This document shows positions 56,545-64,000 of a stretch of DNA of 64,000 nucleotides, one piece after another. Within the stretch, counting starts at the first letter, position 1. Each line of letters starts with the position of its first letter. Under the pieces are notes generated by a model. That model searched no databases. It saw only the letters and a list, made by a program, of their open reading frames with translations, and had not been told where the DNA came from. Position numbers and translations under genes: made by a program. Origin of the DNA: a bacterium (GTDB taxonomy: Bacteria; Electryoneota; RPQS01; DYHQ01); assembly GCA_030622545.1 (NCBI GenBank), contig JAUXGA010000008.1, forward strand, positions 66,321 to 130,320, written 5' to 3'.

Positions 56545-56670
56545 GGCAGATCCCCTGATCTGCCCGGAATGTTGACTTGTAGAATGCTGTTGTAGGGGCA
56601 CTCCCGCGTGTGTGCCCGTGAGCACATCCATGTATCCGAGAACGGGCGGACACGTGGGTCCGCCCCTACA
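56545..56670. repeat. Composite palindromic (REP/REPIN-like) intergenic element
   Basis: GGCAGATC-CCCT-GATCTGCC (56545-56564), then an 80-bp unit bounded by TGTAGGGGC/GCCCCTACA (56591-56670) containing hairpins GGGCAC...GTGCCC and GGGCGGAC...GTCCGCCC. Confidence 0.65.
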
Positions 56671-56696
56671 CCTCGTCATAACAAAAGGAGATTGCC

Positions 56697-58454
56697 ATGA
56701 AACAGCTTTGCACGTACGTCCTCCTGCTGACTTTCGCACAAACCAGCCTCGCTCAACTTTCCGGGCCATTAAGCGGCACCCTCGGCCCCGGCGAATTTCA
56801 TGTCGTTGGTACGATTTCAGTCGAATCCGGAGATAGCCTACGCCTCATGCCCGGAACGATTTTTCGATTTGACGGACCTTATCCATTCGAAATCTACGGA
56901 ACATTGCTGGCGGAAGGAGTCGAAGGCGATTCCATCGTCTTCACCACCGATACGCTCGTAAATCCCGACCGCTGGCGAGGTCTGCGATTTTTCAATGATG
57001 GTAGTTCGGGAGGGCGACTGGCCTATTGCGTCATTGAAAACGGCCTTGCGGCTGGCCCTTGGCCCAGTTGCGTGGGGGGTGGCGTGTACTGCCAGGATTC
57101 CTCGCCCGCTTTCACGCATTGCGCTGTCTATGCTAACCAAGCGGTTCCTTGGCAAGGGATTGGCGGTGCGGGCGGCGGCGTGTATTGCGACAATTCTGCA
57201 GCGCTCTTTACGAATTGCAATATTCAGGCGAACTCAGCGGATGGCGGCGGTGGTGGAGCGTTTTGCTATCGATCTTCGGCTAATTTTGTGGACTGTAGCC
57301 TCTGCGGGAATTTTGGCGGCGGCGTGGCGTGCTGGAACGATTCTTCGACAAGCTTTACCAATTGCATAATGAGCAATAACTCGGCAGCATTCGGCGGCGG
57401 TGTGTCCTGTTCCGAATCTTCTCCGAGATTCACGGATTGTACTGTTTCAAACAATTCGGGAATTGGCGGTGGAGTATATTGCTTTGGCTCTTCGCCGAAC
57501 TTCGTGCATTGCCTCATCAGCAATAACCAGTCACCGGGTTTCGATGGCGGCGGTGTATTCTGCGACCACTCTTCGCCGAGCTTCACGAATTGCGCCCTGA
57601 CCGACAACTGGACCTATGGTGTCGGCGGAGGAATAGATTGCGAGTTTTCTTTTCCCGAATTCACAAATTGTACATTCAGCGGTAATTGGGCAGGAATTTT
57701 TGGCGGCGCTCTCTTTTGTTGCTATTCTTTGCCAACTCTGACCAATTGCACGATGATCGGCAATTCAGCTCGCGAAGATTATGGGGGCGGCGTTTACTGC
57801 GACTATTCTTCTCTGACAATCAACAGTACTATTATTGCCTTCTCCCAAGGCGATGGGATCCATTTCGGATCAGCCACAGGAGAATGTCGAGTCGCCTATT
57901 GCAATTTCTTTAACAATAGTAGTGGAGATATTGTGGGCAATGGTCCCCCGGGACTCGCCGAACTCATCACCACAAACGCCAACGGCGATTCGTGCGATAC
58001 TTACTACAATATCTTTCTGGATCCAATGTTCGCTGACACAGCGGCGGGTGACTTTCATTTGATGGAAGGCTCGCCGTGCATTGATGGAGGGGATCCAGAG
58101 TTGCCTTATGACCCGGACAGCACCATCGCTGACATTGGCGCACTCTACTATCATCATGATGCCGCAGAAATGCCCGTCGCGTTAGTGCCGACGAGTCATG
58201 CTCTTCACCCCAACTGGCCGAATCCGTTTAATCCGACGACAACGATTCGCTATGACGTGAAACAAACCGGGCAGGTTCAATTGACGATTTTCAATTTACT
58301 CGGGCAAAGAGTGGCGACGCTAACAGATGGAAAACATCTCGCCGGTTCTTATACGATTTCATGGAATGCGAGTGATTTACCGTCGGGGATTTATCTCTGC
58401 CGAATGGAAACGCCGGGCTTCATGCAAACGCGGAAGCTTGTGCTATTGAAGTAA
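56697..58454 (+). CDS. Cys-rich right-handed beta-helix protein with T9SS C-terminal sorting domain
   Basis: Signal peptide SLA|QLSG; repeated GGGVYCxxSSPxFTNCxxxxN rungs; HPNWPNPFNPTTTIRYDV...LPSGIYLCRMETPGFMQTRKLVLLK. Confidence 0.88.
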   Translation: MKQLCTYVLLLTFAQTSLAQLSGPLSGTLGPGEFHVVGTISVESGDSLRLMPGTIFRFDGPYPFEIYGTLLAEGVEGDSIVFTTDTLVNPDRWRGLRFFNDGSSGGRLAYCVIENGLAAGPWPSCVGGGVYCQDSSPAFTHCAVYANQAVPWQGIGGAGGGVYCDNSAALFTNCNIQANSADGGGGGAFCYRSSANFVDCSLCGNFGGGVACWNDSSTSFTNCIMSNNSAAFGGGVSCSESSPRFTDCTVSNNSGIGGGVYCFGSSPNFVHCLISNNQSPGFDGGGVFCDHSSPSFTNCALTDNWTYGVGGGIDCEFSFPEFTNCTFSGNWAGIFGGALFCCYSLPTLTNCTMIGNSAREDYGGGVYCDYSSLTINSTIIAFSQGDGIHFGSATGECRVAYCNFFNNSSGDIVGNGPPGLAELITTNANGDSCDTYYNIFLDPMFADTAAGDFHLMEGSPCIDGGDPELPYDPDSTIADIGALYYHHDAAEMPVALVPTSHALHPNWPNPFNPTTTIRYDVKQTGQVQLTIFNLLGQRVATLTDGKHLAGSYTISWNASDLPSGIYLCRMETPGFMQTRKLVLLK

Positions 58455-58518
58455 GAAGAAGGGTCGGCTGCAAGCAGCCAACACCGCAAACAACTTTTTA
58501 AATATATCTTGCTTTCAA

Positions 58519-59457
58519 ATGACAAATTCTGACAAAACAAAACTCCTGCTCGTCTTGGATGGCGGCGGTACGCGAACCCGCGCGCTTGTCGCACCAGCAG
58601 CAGACCCAAGCGCACTGCCGTGCGGCACTACCGAAGCCGGGCCGTCGAATTTCAATCAAGTCGGCGCGGACGGATTGAAAGCGGTTGCGTGCGAAATCAT
58701 CGAACGATTAGCTGTTCCTGCACACCGTATCCAAACTGTCGTCGCGGGTCTTGCGGGAGTCGGTCGCGAACAAGAACGGCAGCAGGCAGAGAGTGTTCTC
58801 TGCGAAATCTTCTCCGAAGCACGCGTGCTTGTTCGCACGGACGCTGAGCTCGCTTACGACGGTGCGTTTGGTTCGCAAACCGGCGGCATCCTGATTATCG
58901 CGGGGACGGGAAGTATTGCATGGACACGACTTGCGGACGGACGTTTCTTGCGCGCCGGAGGCTGGGGGCCGCTTTTAGGTGACGACGGCAGCGGCGCATG
59001 GCTGGGGCGTGAAGCGTTGCGGCTTTGCCTTCGTCAAGGAGAGACCGGAACCTTTGGCCCTTTGTCGAAAGCTATTTTAGAATCATTGAACATCACGGAA
59101 GCAAGCCGCATTCTGAACCTCGTTTATCAGCAGAAATACGATTCGCAGCATTGGGCGTCCCTCGCTCCTCTTGTGTTTGAATTCGCAGGAAAAGACATGG
59201 AAGCGGATAAGCTAATTCAGGAAACCGGCACCGCTCTGGCGGAACTTGCCAGACGGCTGCTTGCGCAAATGGATGCAACGACGGAGCAAATCCCATTAGC
59301 TGTCTGCGGCGGTCTTACAGCGCAATGGCCGCTCTTGGAACCTTCGTTCATGGCAGAACTCGAACGAGAAAGCCGTGCAAAGTTTGAAATCATCGAGCCC
59401 TTAGGCGACGCTCTTTTTGGCGGACGTTTCATCGCGCAAAAGCATTCTTCCCTTTAA
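58519..59457 (+). CDS. BadF/BadG-type ATPase, N-acetylglucosamine kinase-like
   Basis: LVLDGGGTRTRALVA, GAFGSQTGGILIIAGTGSIAW, GGWGPLLGDDGSGAWLGREALR. Confidence 0.88.
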   Translation: MTNSDKTKLLLVLDGGGTRTRALVAPAADPSALPCGTTEAGPSNFNQVGADGLKAVACEIIERLAVPAHRIQTVVAGLAGVGREQERQQAESVLCEIFSEARVLVRTDAELAYDGAFGSQTGGILIIAGTGSIAWTRLADGRFLRAGGWGPLLGDDGSGAWLGREALRLCLRQGETGTFGPLSKAILESLNITEASRILNLVYQQKYDSQHWASLAPLVFEFAGKDMEADKLIQETGTALAELARRLLAQMDATTEQIPLAVCGGLTAQWPLLEPSFMAELERESRAKFEIIEPLGDALFGGRFIAQKHSSL

Positions 59458-59490
59458 ATTTCCGGCCGGGAGATACGCTATTGAAAAACA

Positions 59491-59517
59491 AACGGCCTCG
59501 CATTTTGCGAGGCCGTT
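59491..59517. terminator. Bidirectional terminator between convergent genes
   Basis: 12-bp stem AACGGCCTCGCA-TTT-TGCGAGGCCGTT. Confidence 0.85.
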
Positions 59518-59556
59518 ATCATTTCGACGATAATAGAACGGAATGTCGCATCGTGA

Positions 59557-61005
59557 TTACAATGGCCCGTAGAGCCGATATTCGATGAGTTCCTGCTCGG
59601 AAAGGAGTTCGAGACCATCATATACGCGCACTCTCAGGATTCCGACTTGGGGCTTGATGGCAGTCTCAATTGTGGTCCCTCCGTCCGAAAATCGCGTGTA
59701 GATGTAGCACTCCTCGAAGTATCCCATAGGAACTTCGACATCCTCTTCCGTTCCTACAACCAGTACGCAATCGCCCTCTACGAAGAAAAAATCATCTTCC
59801 GAAGCGGGATACTTCCACAGAAGCTCTCCCTCGATAAATCCCTGCTCACGGAAGAGCACCCCTCGGTTTTCATCGCTATCTTCATTGCGCAAATAGGTGC
59901 TGGTATCGATATCGCCGGTATCAGAATGCTCCTTATACATCAAAAACCAAGGGGCGCTGTCAAAAAGATCCACACGAGATACGTGTTCGCGATAGGTGTA
60001 ATCTCCTCCGGAATCGGAGACATCATATATCCAGTAATTCTCCCTCGCCAGGGGAATCGCTCCCTTTGAATAGTAGCCGTAGTAAACATTCACGTCATTC
60101 GATGACTCCGACACACCGACGGTATTCGATGCCACCACATAGTAGACATACCGGTGAGCTTCGAGCACGAACGGATCAAGATAGACCCTGACGTTTGCGT
60201 CCACGGAATCAATCCACCTATAGTCGCCGCCGTCATCAGATCGCCAAATGATGAAGTGGTGTTCGTAGAGCGAGTTGTCCTGCCATGCGAGAGAAACTCC
60301 GACTCCCATCACAACATCCGCCTGCAGATTCGATGGGGCTTCCGGAACCGCATAAGGCCAGGTGCTCGCCGTATCATCTTCTGACCAACCAGTTCCATCC
60401 TGTCCCACAGCTCCAACGCGATAATAATAGAGCGTTTGAGCATCCAATGAATTATCGCTGTAACTGGTATCATTCGAAGCCGTCACGGTAATCGTGACAA
60501 AGCTGGCCGTTTGCAGGCGACGCTGCACCGCAAAACCGGTTTCATCATTTGAATTATCTGTCCAGGATATCAAAATTCGATTATAATCAAGAGTCTGCAG
60601 CGCGAGATTCTCCGGTGCCGATGGAATCAAAATCTGTTTGGTAGTAACAACGGCGCTGTTCGAAAAATCCGATTCACCCATGCTGTTGAACGCTTTGACT
60701 CGGAAACTATATTCCGTCCCAGGCCAGAGTCCAGCAACCGTGTCATGCGTGGTATTTGCTACTTTGGTTCCGATGGATCCCCATTGCACTCCGTCCCAAC
60801 TGTAAACCTGAAAACCCTCTTCATTATTCGAGTTATCTTGCCAGCTAAGTGAGATACTGACGGTATCGATGGCCGTGCCGACGAGATTGGTGGGAGCTTC
60901 GGGGCGTGTGGGTTCGGGATCGGTGGATTTCTTCGTGCAGGAATTGACAAATCCCCATAGAGCAACGAGCGCTAAGCATAGAATTATCAGTCCGAACTTT
61001 GGCAT
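59557..61005 (-). CDS. Fibronectin type III repeat lipoprotein
   Basis: Lipobox-like VNSC; three FN3-like repeats (PxAPTNLxxxxxxxxxISLSWQDNSNNEEGFQVY) and a unique C-terminal domain. Confidence 0.82.
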   Translation of the reverse strand: MPKFGLIILCLALVALWGFVNSCTKKSTDPEPTRPEAPTNLVGTAIDTVSISLSWQDNSNNEEGFQVYSWDGVQWGSIGTKVANTTHDTVAGLWPGTEYSFRVKAFNSMGESDFSNSAVVTTKQILIPSAPENLALQTLDYNRILISWTDNSNDETGFAVQRRLQTASFVTITVTASNDTSYSDNSLDAQTLYYYRVGAVGQDGTGWSEDDTASTWPYAVPEAPSNLQADVVMGVGVSLAWQDNSLYEHHFIIWRSDDGGDYRWIDSVDANVRVYLDPFVLEAHRYVYYVVASNTVGVSESSNDVNVYYGYYSKGAIPLARENYWIYDVSDSGGDYTYREHVSRVDLFDSAPWFLMYKEHSDTGDIDTSTYLRNEDSDENRGVLFREQGFIEGELLWKYPASEDDFFFVEGDCVLVVGTEEDVEVPMGYFEECYIYTRFSDGGTTIETAIKPQVGILRVRVYDGLELLSEQELIEYRLYGPL

Positions 61006-61064
61006 AAAATCCTCAATATTACTACTAAAATGTAACCTCGTAACCGCGCAAAGTCAAGTCAATA

Positions 61065-61083
61065 CCGCGACCGGAGGTCGCGG
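61065..61083. repeat. Palindromic element family A, copy 3 (CCGCGACC-GGA-GGTCGCGG)
   Basis: Same arms as 27498 and 54558; opposite orientation to copy 2; 14 nt 3' of the MscS stop. Confidence 0.75.
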
Positions 61084-61097
61084 ACGAATACACACAT

Positions 61098-62225
61098 CTA
61101 TTTCGGCAATTGGCGGGTCATGGCGGATGGCGCGCCTTCGGGTGGGAGGCCGTTGCCGCGAAGATGCAGGGTTTGTGTCGGGAAAGCGAAATCGAGACCC
61201 AATCCTTGAACGGCATCCATGATTTTCAAGAGCACCTCCTGCCGCACCCGCATATGTTCGGACCAGTTCGTCGTTATGGTGAAGCAATAGACCAGAATGT
61301 CAAGGCTGTAAGCTCCGAAATCGGTGAAGTAAACCATGAAGAAATCTTGATGGATATGTTCGTCGATTTCAAGGATTCCCCGAATCGCCTTGACCGCTTC
61401 TTCAAGCTTCTTGCGCGGTGTATCATAGGTCACGCCGATGGTCAGTTTGATCCGCCGCTTCTTCATCCGCGACCAGTTGTTGACCACGGATGTCGTGAAG
61501 ATGGCGTTCGGAATCGTAATCAGGCTGTTGGGAAACGTGCGAATGCGTGTCACGCGAAGGCTGACTTCTTCCACGGTACCTTCATAGTCTCCCACTTCAA
61601 TCCAGTCGCCGACATGAAAAGGCCGGTCAACGAAAATCACAATCGCGCCGAAAAAGTTAGAGAGCGTGTCCTTCGCCGCAAAAGCAATCGCCGCTCCTCC
61701 TAATCCAAACGCTGCCAAGAGCGAAGCGACCGAATAGCCCATATTCTGAACGACAATCACACCACCGATAATCCATAGAAAAACCTTCGCGCTCTTGGTG
61801 GCAATCGGAACAAGCTGATCATCGAGGCGTGTCTCGGTTTGACCGGCGACTTCTTTCCAATGTCGCCCGAAACCTTCCACGATGCGAACACCGAACCAAA
61901 TCGCTACAATGACGACCGCACTCTCCATAGCGGCATGCACGAGCCGGGCAACGTCGACGGGTTCGGTCGGAAGTTGGAATACGGCCACGGCAATCCAGAT
62001 GCCCACCAGAACCGCTACTACGCCAAGGGGCTGCCTAAGAGATTCCAGGAAGATGTCGTCGAGAGCGGTACGTGTCTTCCCCGCAAGGCGTCTCAGCCTT
62101 TTTATAATGCCGAGAATAATCCGTCGAGCGATAAAACCCGCTAAAATAAAGACAAACGAGATGACATATTTCTCCACAGCGATTCCCAAGATGGAATACT
62201 GAAAGAAATTCTGAAGCATTTCCAT
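61098..62225 (-). CDS. MscS-family mechanosensitive ion channel
   Basis: LLAAFGLGGAAIAFAAKDTLSNFFGAIVIFVDRPFHVGDWIEVGDYEGTVEEVSLRVTRIRTFPNSLITIPNA. Confidence 0.92.
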   Translation of the reverse strand: MEMLQNFFQYSILGIAVEKYVISFVFILAGFIARRIILGIIKRLRRLAGKTRTALDDIFLESLRQPLGVVAVLVGIWIAVAVFQLPTEPVDVARLVHAAMESAVVIVAIWFGVRIVEGFGRHWKEVAGQTETRLDDQLVPIATKSAKVFLWIIGGVIVVQNMGYSVASLLAAFGLGGAAIAFAAKDTLSNFFGAIVIFVDRPFHVGDWIEVGDYEGTVEEVSLRVTRIRTFPNSLITIPNAIFTTSVVNNWSRMKKRRIKLTIGVTYDTPRKKLEEAVKAIRGILEIDEHIHQDFFMVYFTDFGAYSLDILVYCFTITTNWSEHMRVRQEVLLKIMDAVQGLGLDFAFPTQTLHLRGNGLPPEGAPSAMTRQLPK

Positions 62226-62249
62226 AGTTGCCTCAAAAAATGAATTAAT

Positions 62250-64000
62250 TTACGCGCCGATAGTCGTGATGGTCTCTTTATGCTTCCGGAATCGCTCCAT
62301 AAAAGTGTACATCACCGGCACGAGAACAAGTGTCAGCAGCATTGAACTCATAAGACCGAAAATAATCACAACGCCCATGCCTGAACGTCCTTCCGAACCG
62401 GGACTCAGCGAGAACGCCAGCGGCATTGTGCCGAAGACCATCGTGAAGGTCGTCATCAAAATCGGGCGGAGCCTCGTCTGCCCTGCTTCCAATAAAGCTT
62501 CCCGTATCCCCATTCCCCGGCCGCGCAGCGTGTTCGTATAGTCCACGAGGAGAATAGCATTCTTCGCCACAAGCCCCATCAGCAACAGAAGGCCGATCAT
62601 AGTGAACATCGAGAGACTTTTGCCCATGACGACGAGTCCAATCATTGCTCCCACGAGCGCGACAGGAATCGAGAACATCACCGTAAAGGGATGAATATAC
62701 GATTCAAACAGCGACACCATCACCATATAGACGAATATAATCGCGAGCAAAAGAGCAAAACCCATATCGCGGAACATATCCTGCATCATTTCCACGTCAC
62801 CGGCGGCGAAAATGGTCACATTCTCCGGTATGTTTAGTGACGGCAATCCTTCCTGAATATCACGATTGATATCGCCCAACGCACGCGAGGTGATATTGCT
62901 CAAGACGGTAATCAGCCGTTCGCGATCCTTGCGCGAGATGGATGTCGGTCCGCTGCTGCGTTCTATAGATGCAACGGTCTCCAGATGCACCGCTTCGCCT
63001 CGATGATTTCGCAGAAGCAGTTTTCCCAAAGCCGCAGGATTATTTCGTCCATCGGGATTCAGTTGAACGCGCAGGTCATAATCCTTCCCGTCCTCCTCGT
63101 ACTCGGTGGCGATTTCCCCCGCAATGGCGTTGTGCAGTGCTAATCCGACTTCTCCTACTGTAAGTCCTGCAGCCGCCGCTTTGTCGCGGTCCACATGAAC
63201 ACTCAACTCCGGGACTCCCAATTCGTAGGTGGATTTTACATCCACTGCTCCCGGTGTGGCTTTTAAAAGCGCGACCAGCCCATCCGCCACGCGCTGCACC
63301 GAATCGAGATTGGCTCCTCGAACTTCATATTGAATAGGGGATTGCTGGGCACCTCCGAACATACTGATTTCAGCAAACAGCGCCGTCATTCCCGGAAGGC
63401 GCAAACTATAGTTTTCGATATCGTTCATCACCTCTCGCGTGCGCCGATTTCGCTCACGCTTATCAACTAGGCGCACCTGAAGCTGCCCGATGTGTGTTCT
63501 TCGCCTTTGACCCGACCATTCTTGCTCCTGCATACCCGCCGTGGCAAAAACCATCTCAACTTCCGGCAAAGAACGGGTATAATCTTCCAGCCTGCGCACA
63601 GTCTGATCCGTCACTTCAAGTGCTGTCCCTAAGGGCATTTCGATATTGACGGCAAACTCACCGCGATCCGTCACCGGAAAGAATTCCGTCCCAACCCATC
63701 CCATGACAGGCAGGCTCATCGCCGCAAGGAAGATAGCCGTTACAATTAAAATGATTTTACCGCGATGATTGAGCGCCCAGTCCAAAAGCCCCCGATAGGA
63801 GATTTTCAAGCGCTCGAAATGTACATCTGTCCAGCGCCCGAATTTCCCCAGCCAACCCTTGGCCTTCAACGTTTCCAGACGATTCAACCTCGATGCTAAA
63901 AGCGGTGTTAGCGTAAAGCTGATAAAGAGAGAGAGAAGCGTGGCGATAACAATCGTAAACGCGAATTCCCGAAAGATTTTCCCGATGACACCCGTTAAGA
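62250..64000 (-). CDS. RND-family efflux transporter (AcrB-type), partial; N-terminus beyond right edge
   Basis: C-terminal half of an RND pump; the frame stays open past the listed TTG start, with manual translation reading ...LTGVIGKIFREFAFTIVIATLLSLFISFTLTPLLASRLNRLETLKAKG. Confidence 0.92.
   Translation of the reverse strand, partial: LTGVIGKIFREFAFTIVIATLLSLFISFTLTPLLASRLNRLETLKAKGWLGKFGRWTDVHFERLKISYRGLLDWALNHRGKIILIVTAIFLAAMSLPVMGWVGTEFFPVTDRGEFAVNIEMPLGTALEVTDQTVRRLEDYTRSLPEVEMVFATAGMQEQEWSGQRRRTHIGQLQVRLVDKRERNRRTREVMNDIENYSLRLPGMTALFAEISMFGGAQQSPIQYEVRGANLDSVQRVADGLVALLKATPGAVDVKSTYELGVPELSVHVDRDKAAAAGLTVGEVGLALHNAIAGEIATEYEEDGKDYDLRVQLNPDGRNNPAALGKLLLRNHRGEAVHLETVASIERSSGPTSISRKDRERLITVLSNITSRALGDINRDIQEGLPSLNIPENVTIFAAGDVEMMQDMFRDMGFALLLAIIFVYMVMVSLFESYIHPFTVMFSIPVALVGAMIGLVVMGKSLSMFTMIGLLLLMGLVAKNAILLVDYTNTLRGRGMGIREALLEAGQTRLRPILMTTFTMVFGTMPLAFSLSPGSEGRSGMGVVIIFGLMSSMLLTLVLVPVMYTFMERFRKHKETITTIGA

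Noticed and set aside
62250-63887. Treating the RND ORF as a complete 545-aa protein
   Set aside because: The TTG 'start' is an internal Leu codon; the frame continues open to the right edge with typical RND sequence.
1-64000. CRISPR arrays, prophage or IS transposases
   Set aside because: No regularly spaced direct repeats, phage structural genes or transposase ORFs seen; the only mobile-like signals are small palindromes.

Overview
The 64 kb window is a gene-dense chromosomal segment, probably from an uncultured FCB-superphylum bacterium. The basis for that guess is a SprA-type T9SS translocon and several secreted proteins with 'YPNPFNP'-type C-terminal sorting domains. Main blocks, left to right: a lipoprotein open at the left edge; a T9SS-sorted seven-repeat protein; a two-gene type II restriction-modification pair; an ExbB/ExbD/TonB-like operon divergent from a giant sprA; a glutaminyl cyclase overlapping the sprA 3' end; LolA, flippase-like and Wzz/BY-kinase genes; a housekeeping run (ispE, spoVG, tRNA-Gln, prs, rplY, pth, rpsF, ssb, rplI, pyrD); secreted beta-helix and T9SS proteins; hemW and homocysteine methyltransferase; a nuo (complex I) cluster without nuoEFG and broken up by unrelated genes; mutY, an M48 peptidase, a Cys-rich beta-helix T9SS protein, a GlcNAc-kinase-like gene, MscS, and an RND pump running off the right edge. 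Signals not explained by the coding genes: a candidate structured ncRNA at about 15.26-15.56 kb and a candidate sRNA at about 54.16-54.32 kb, each behind a sigma70-like promoter; spoVG ending inside tRNA-Gln; several families of small intergenic palindromes; a glutaminyl cyclase next to sprA together with several predicted signal peptides followed by Gln; and an ExbBD-type motor with a non-TonB third component beside sprA. No CRISPR array or prophage was seen. All calls come from reading sequence and motifs; no database search was run.
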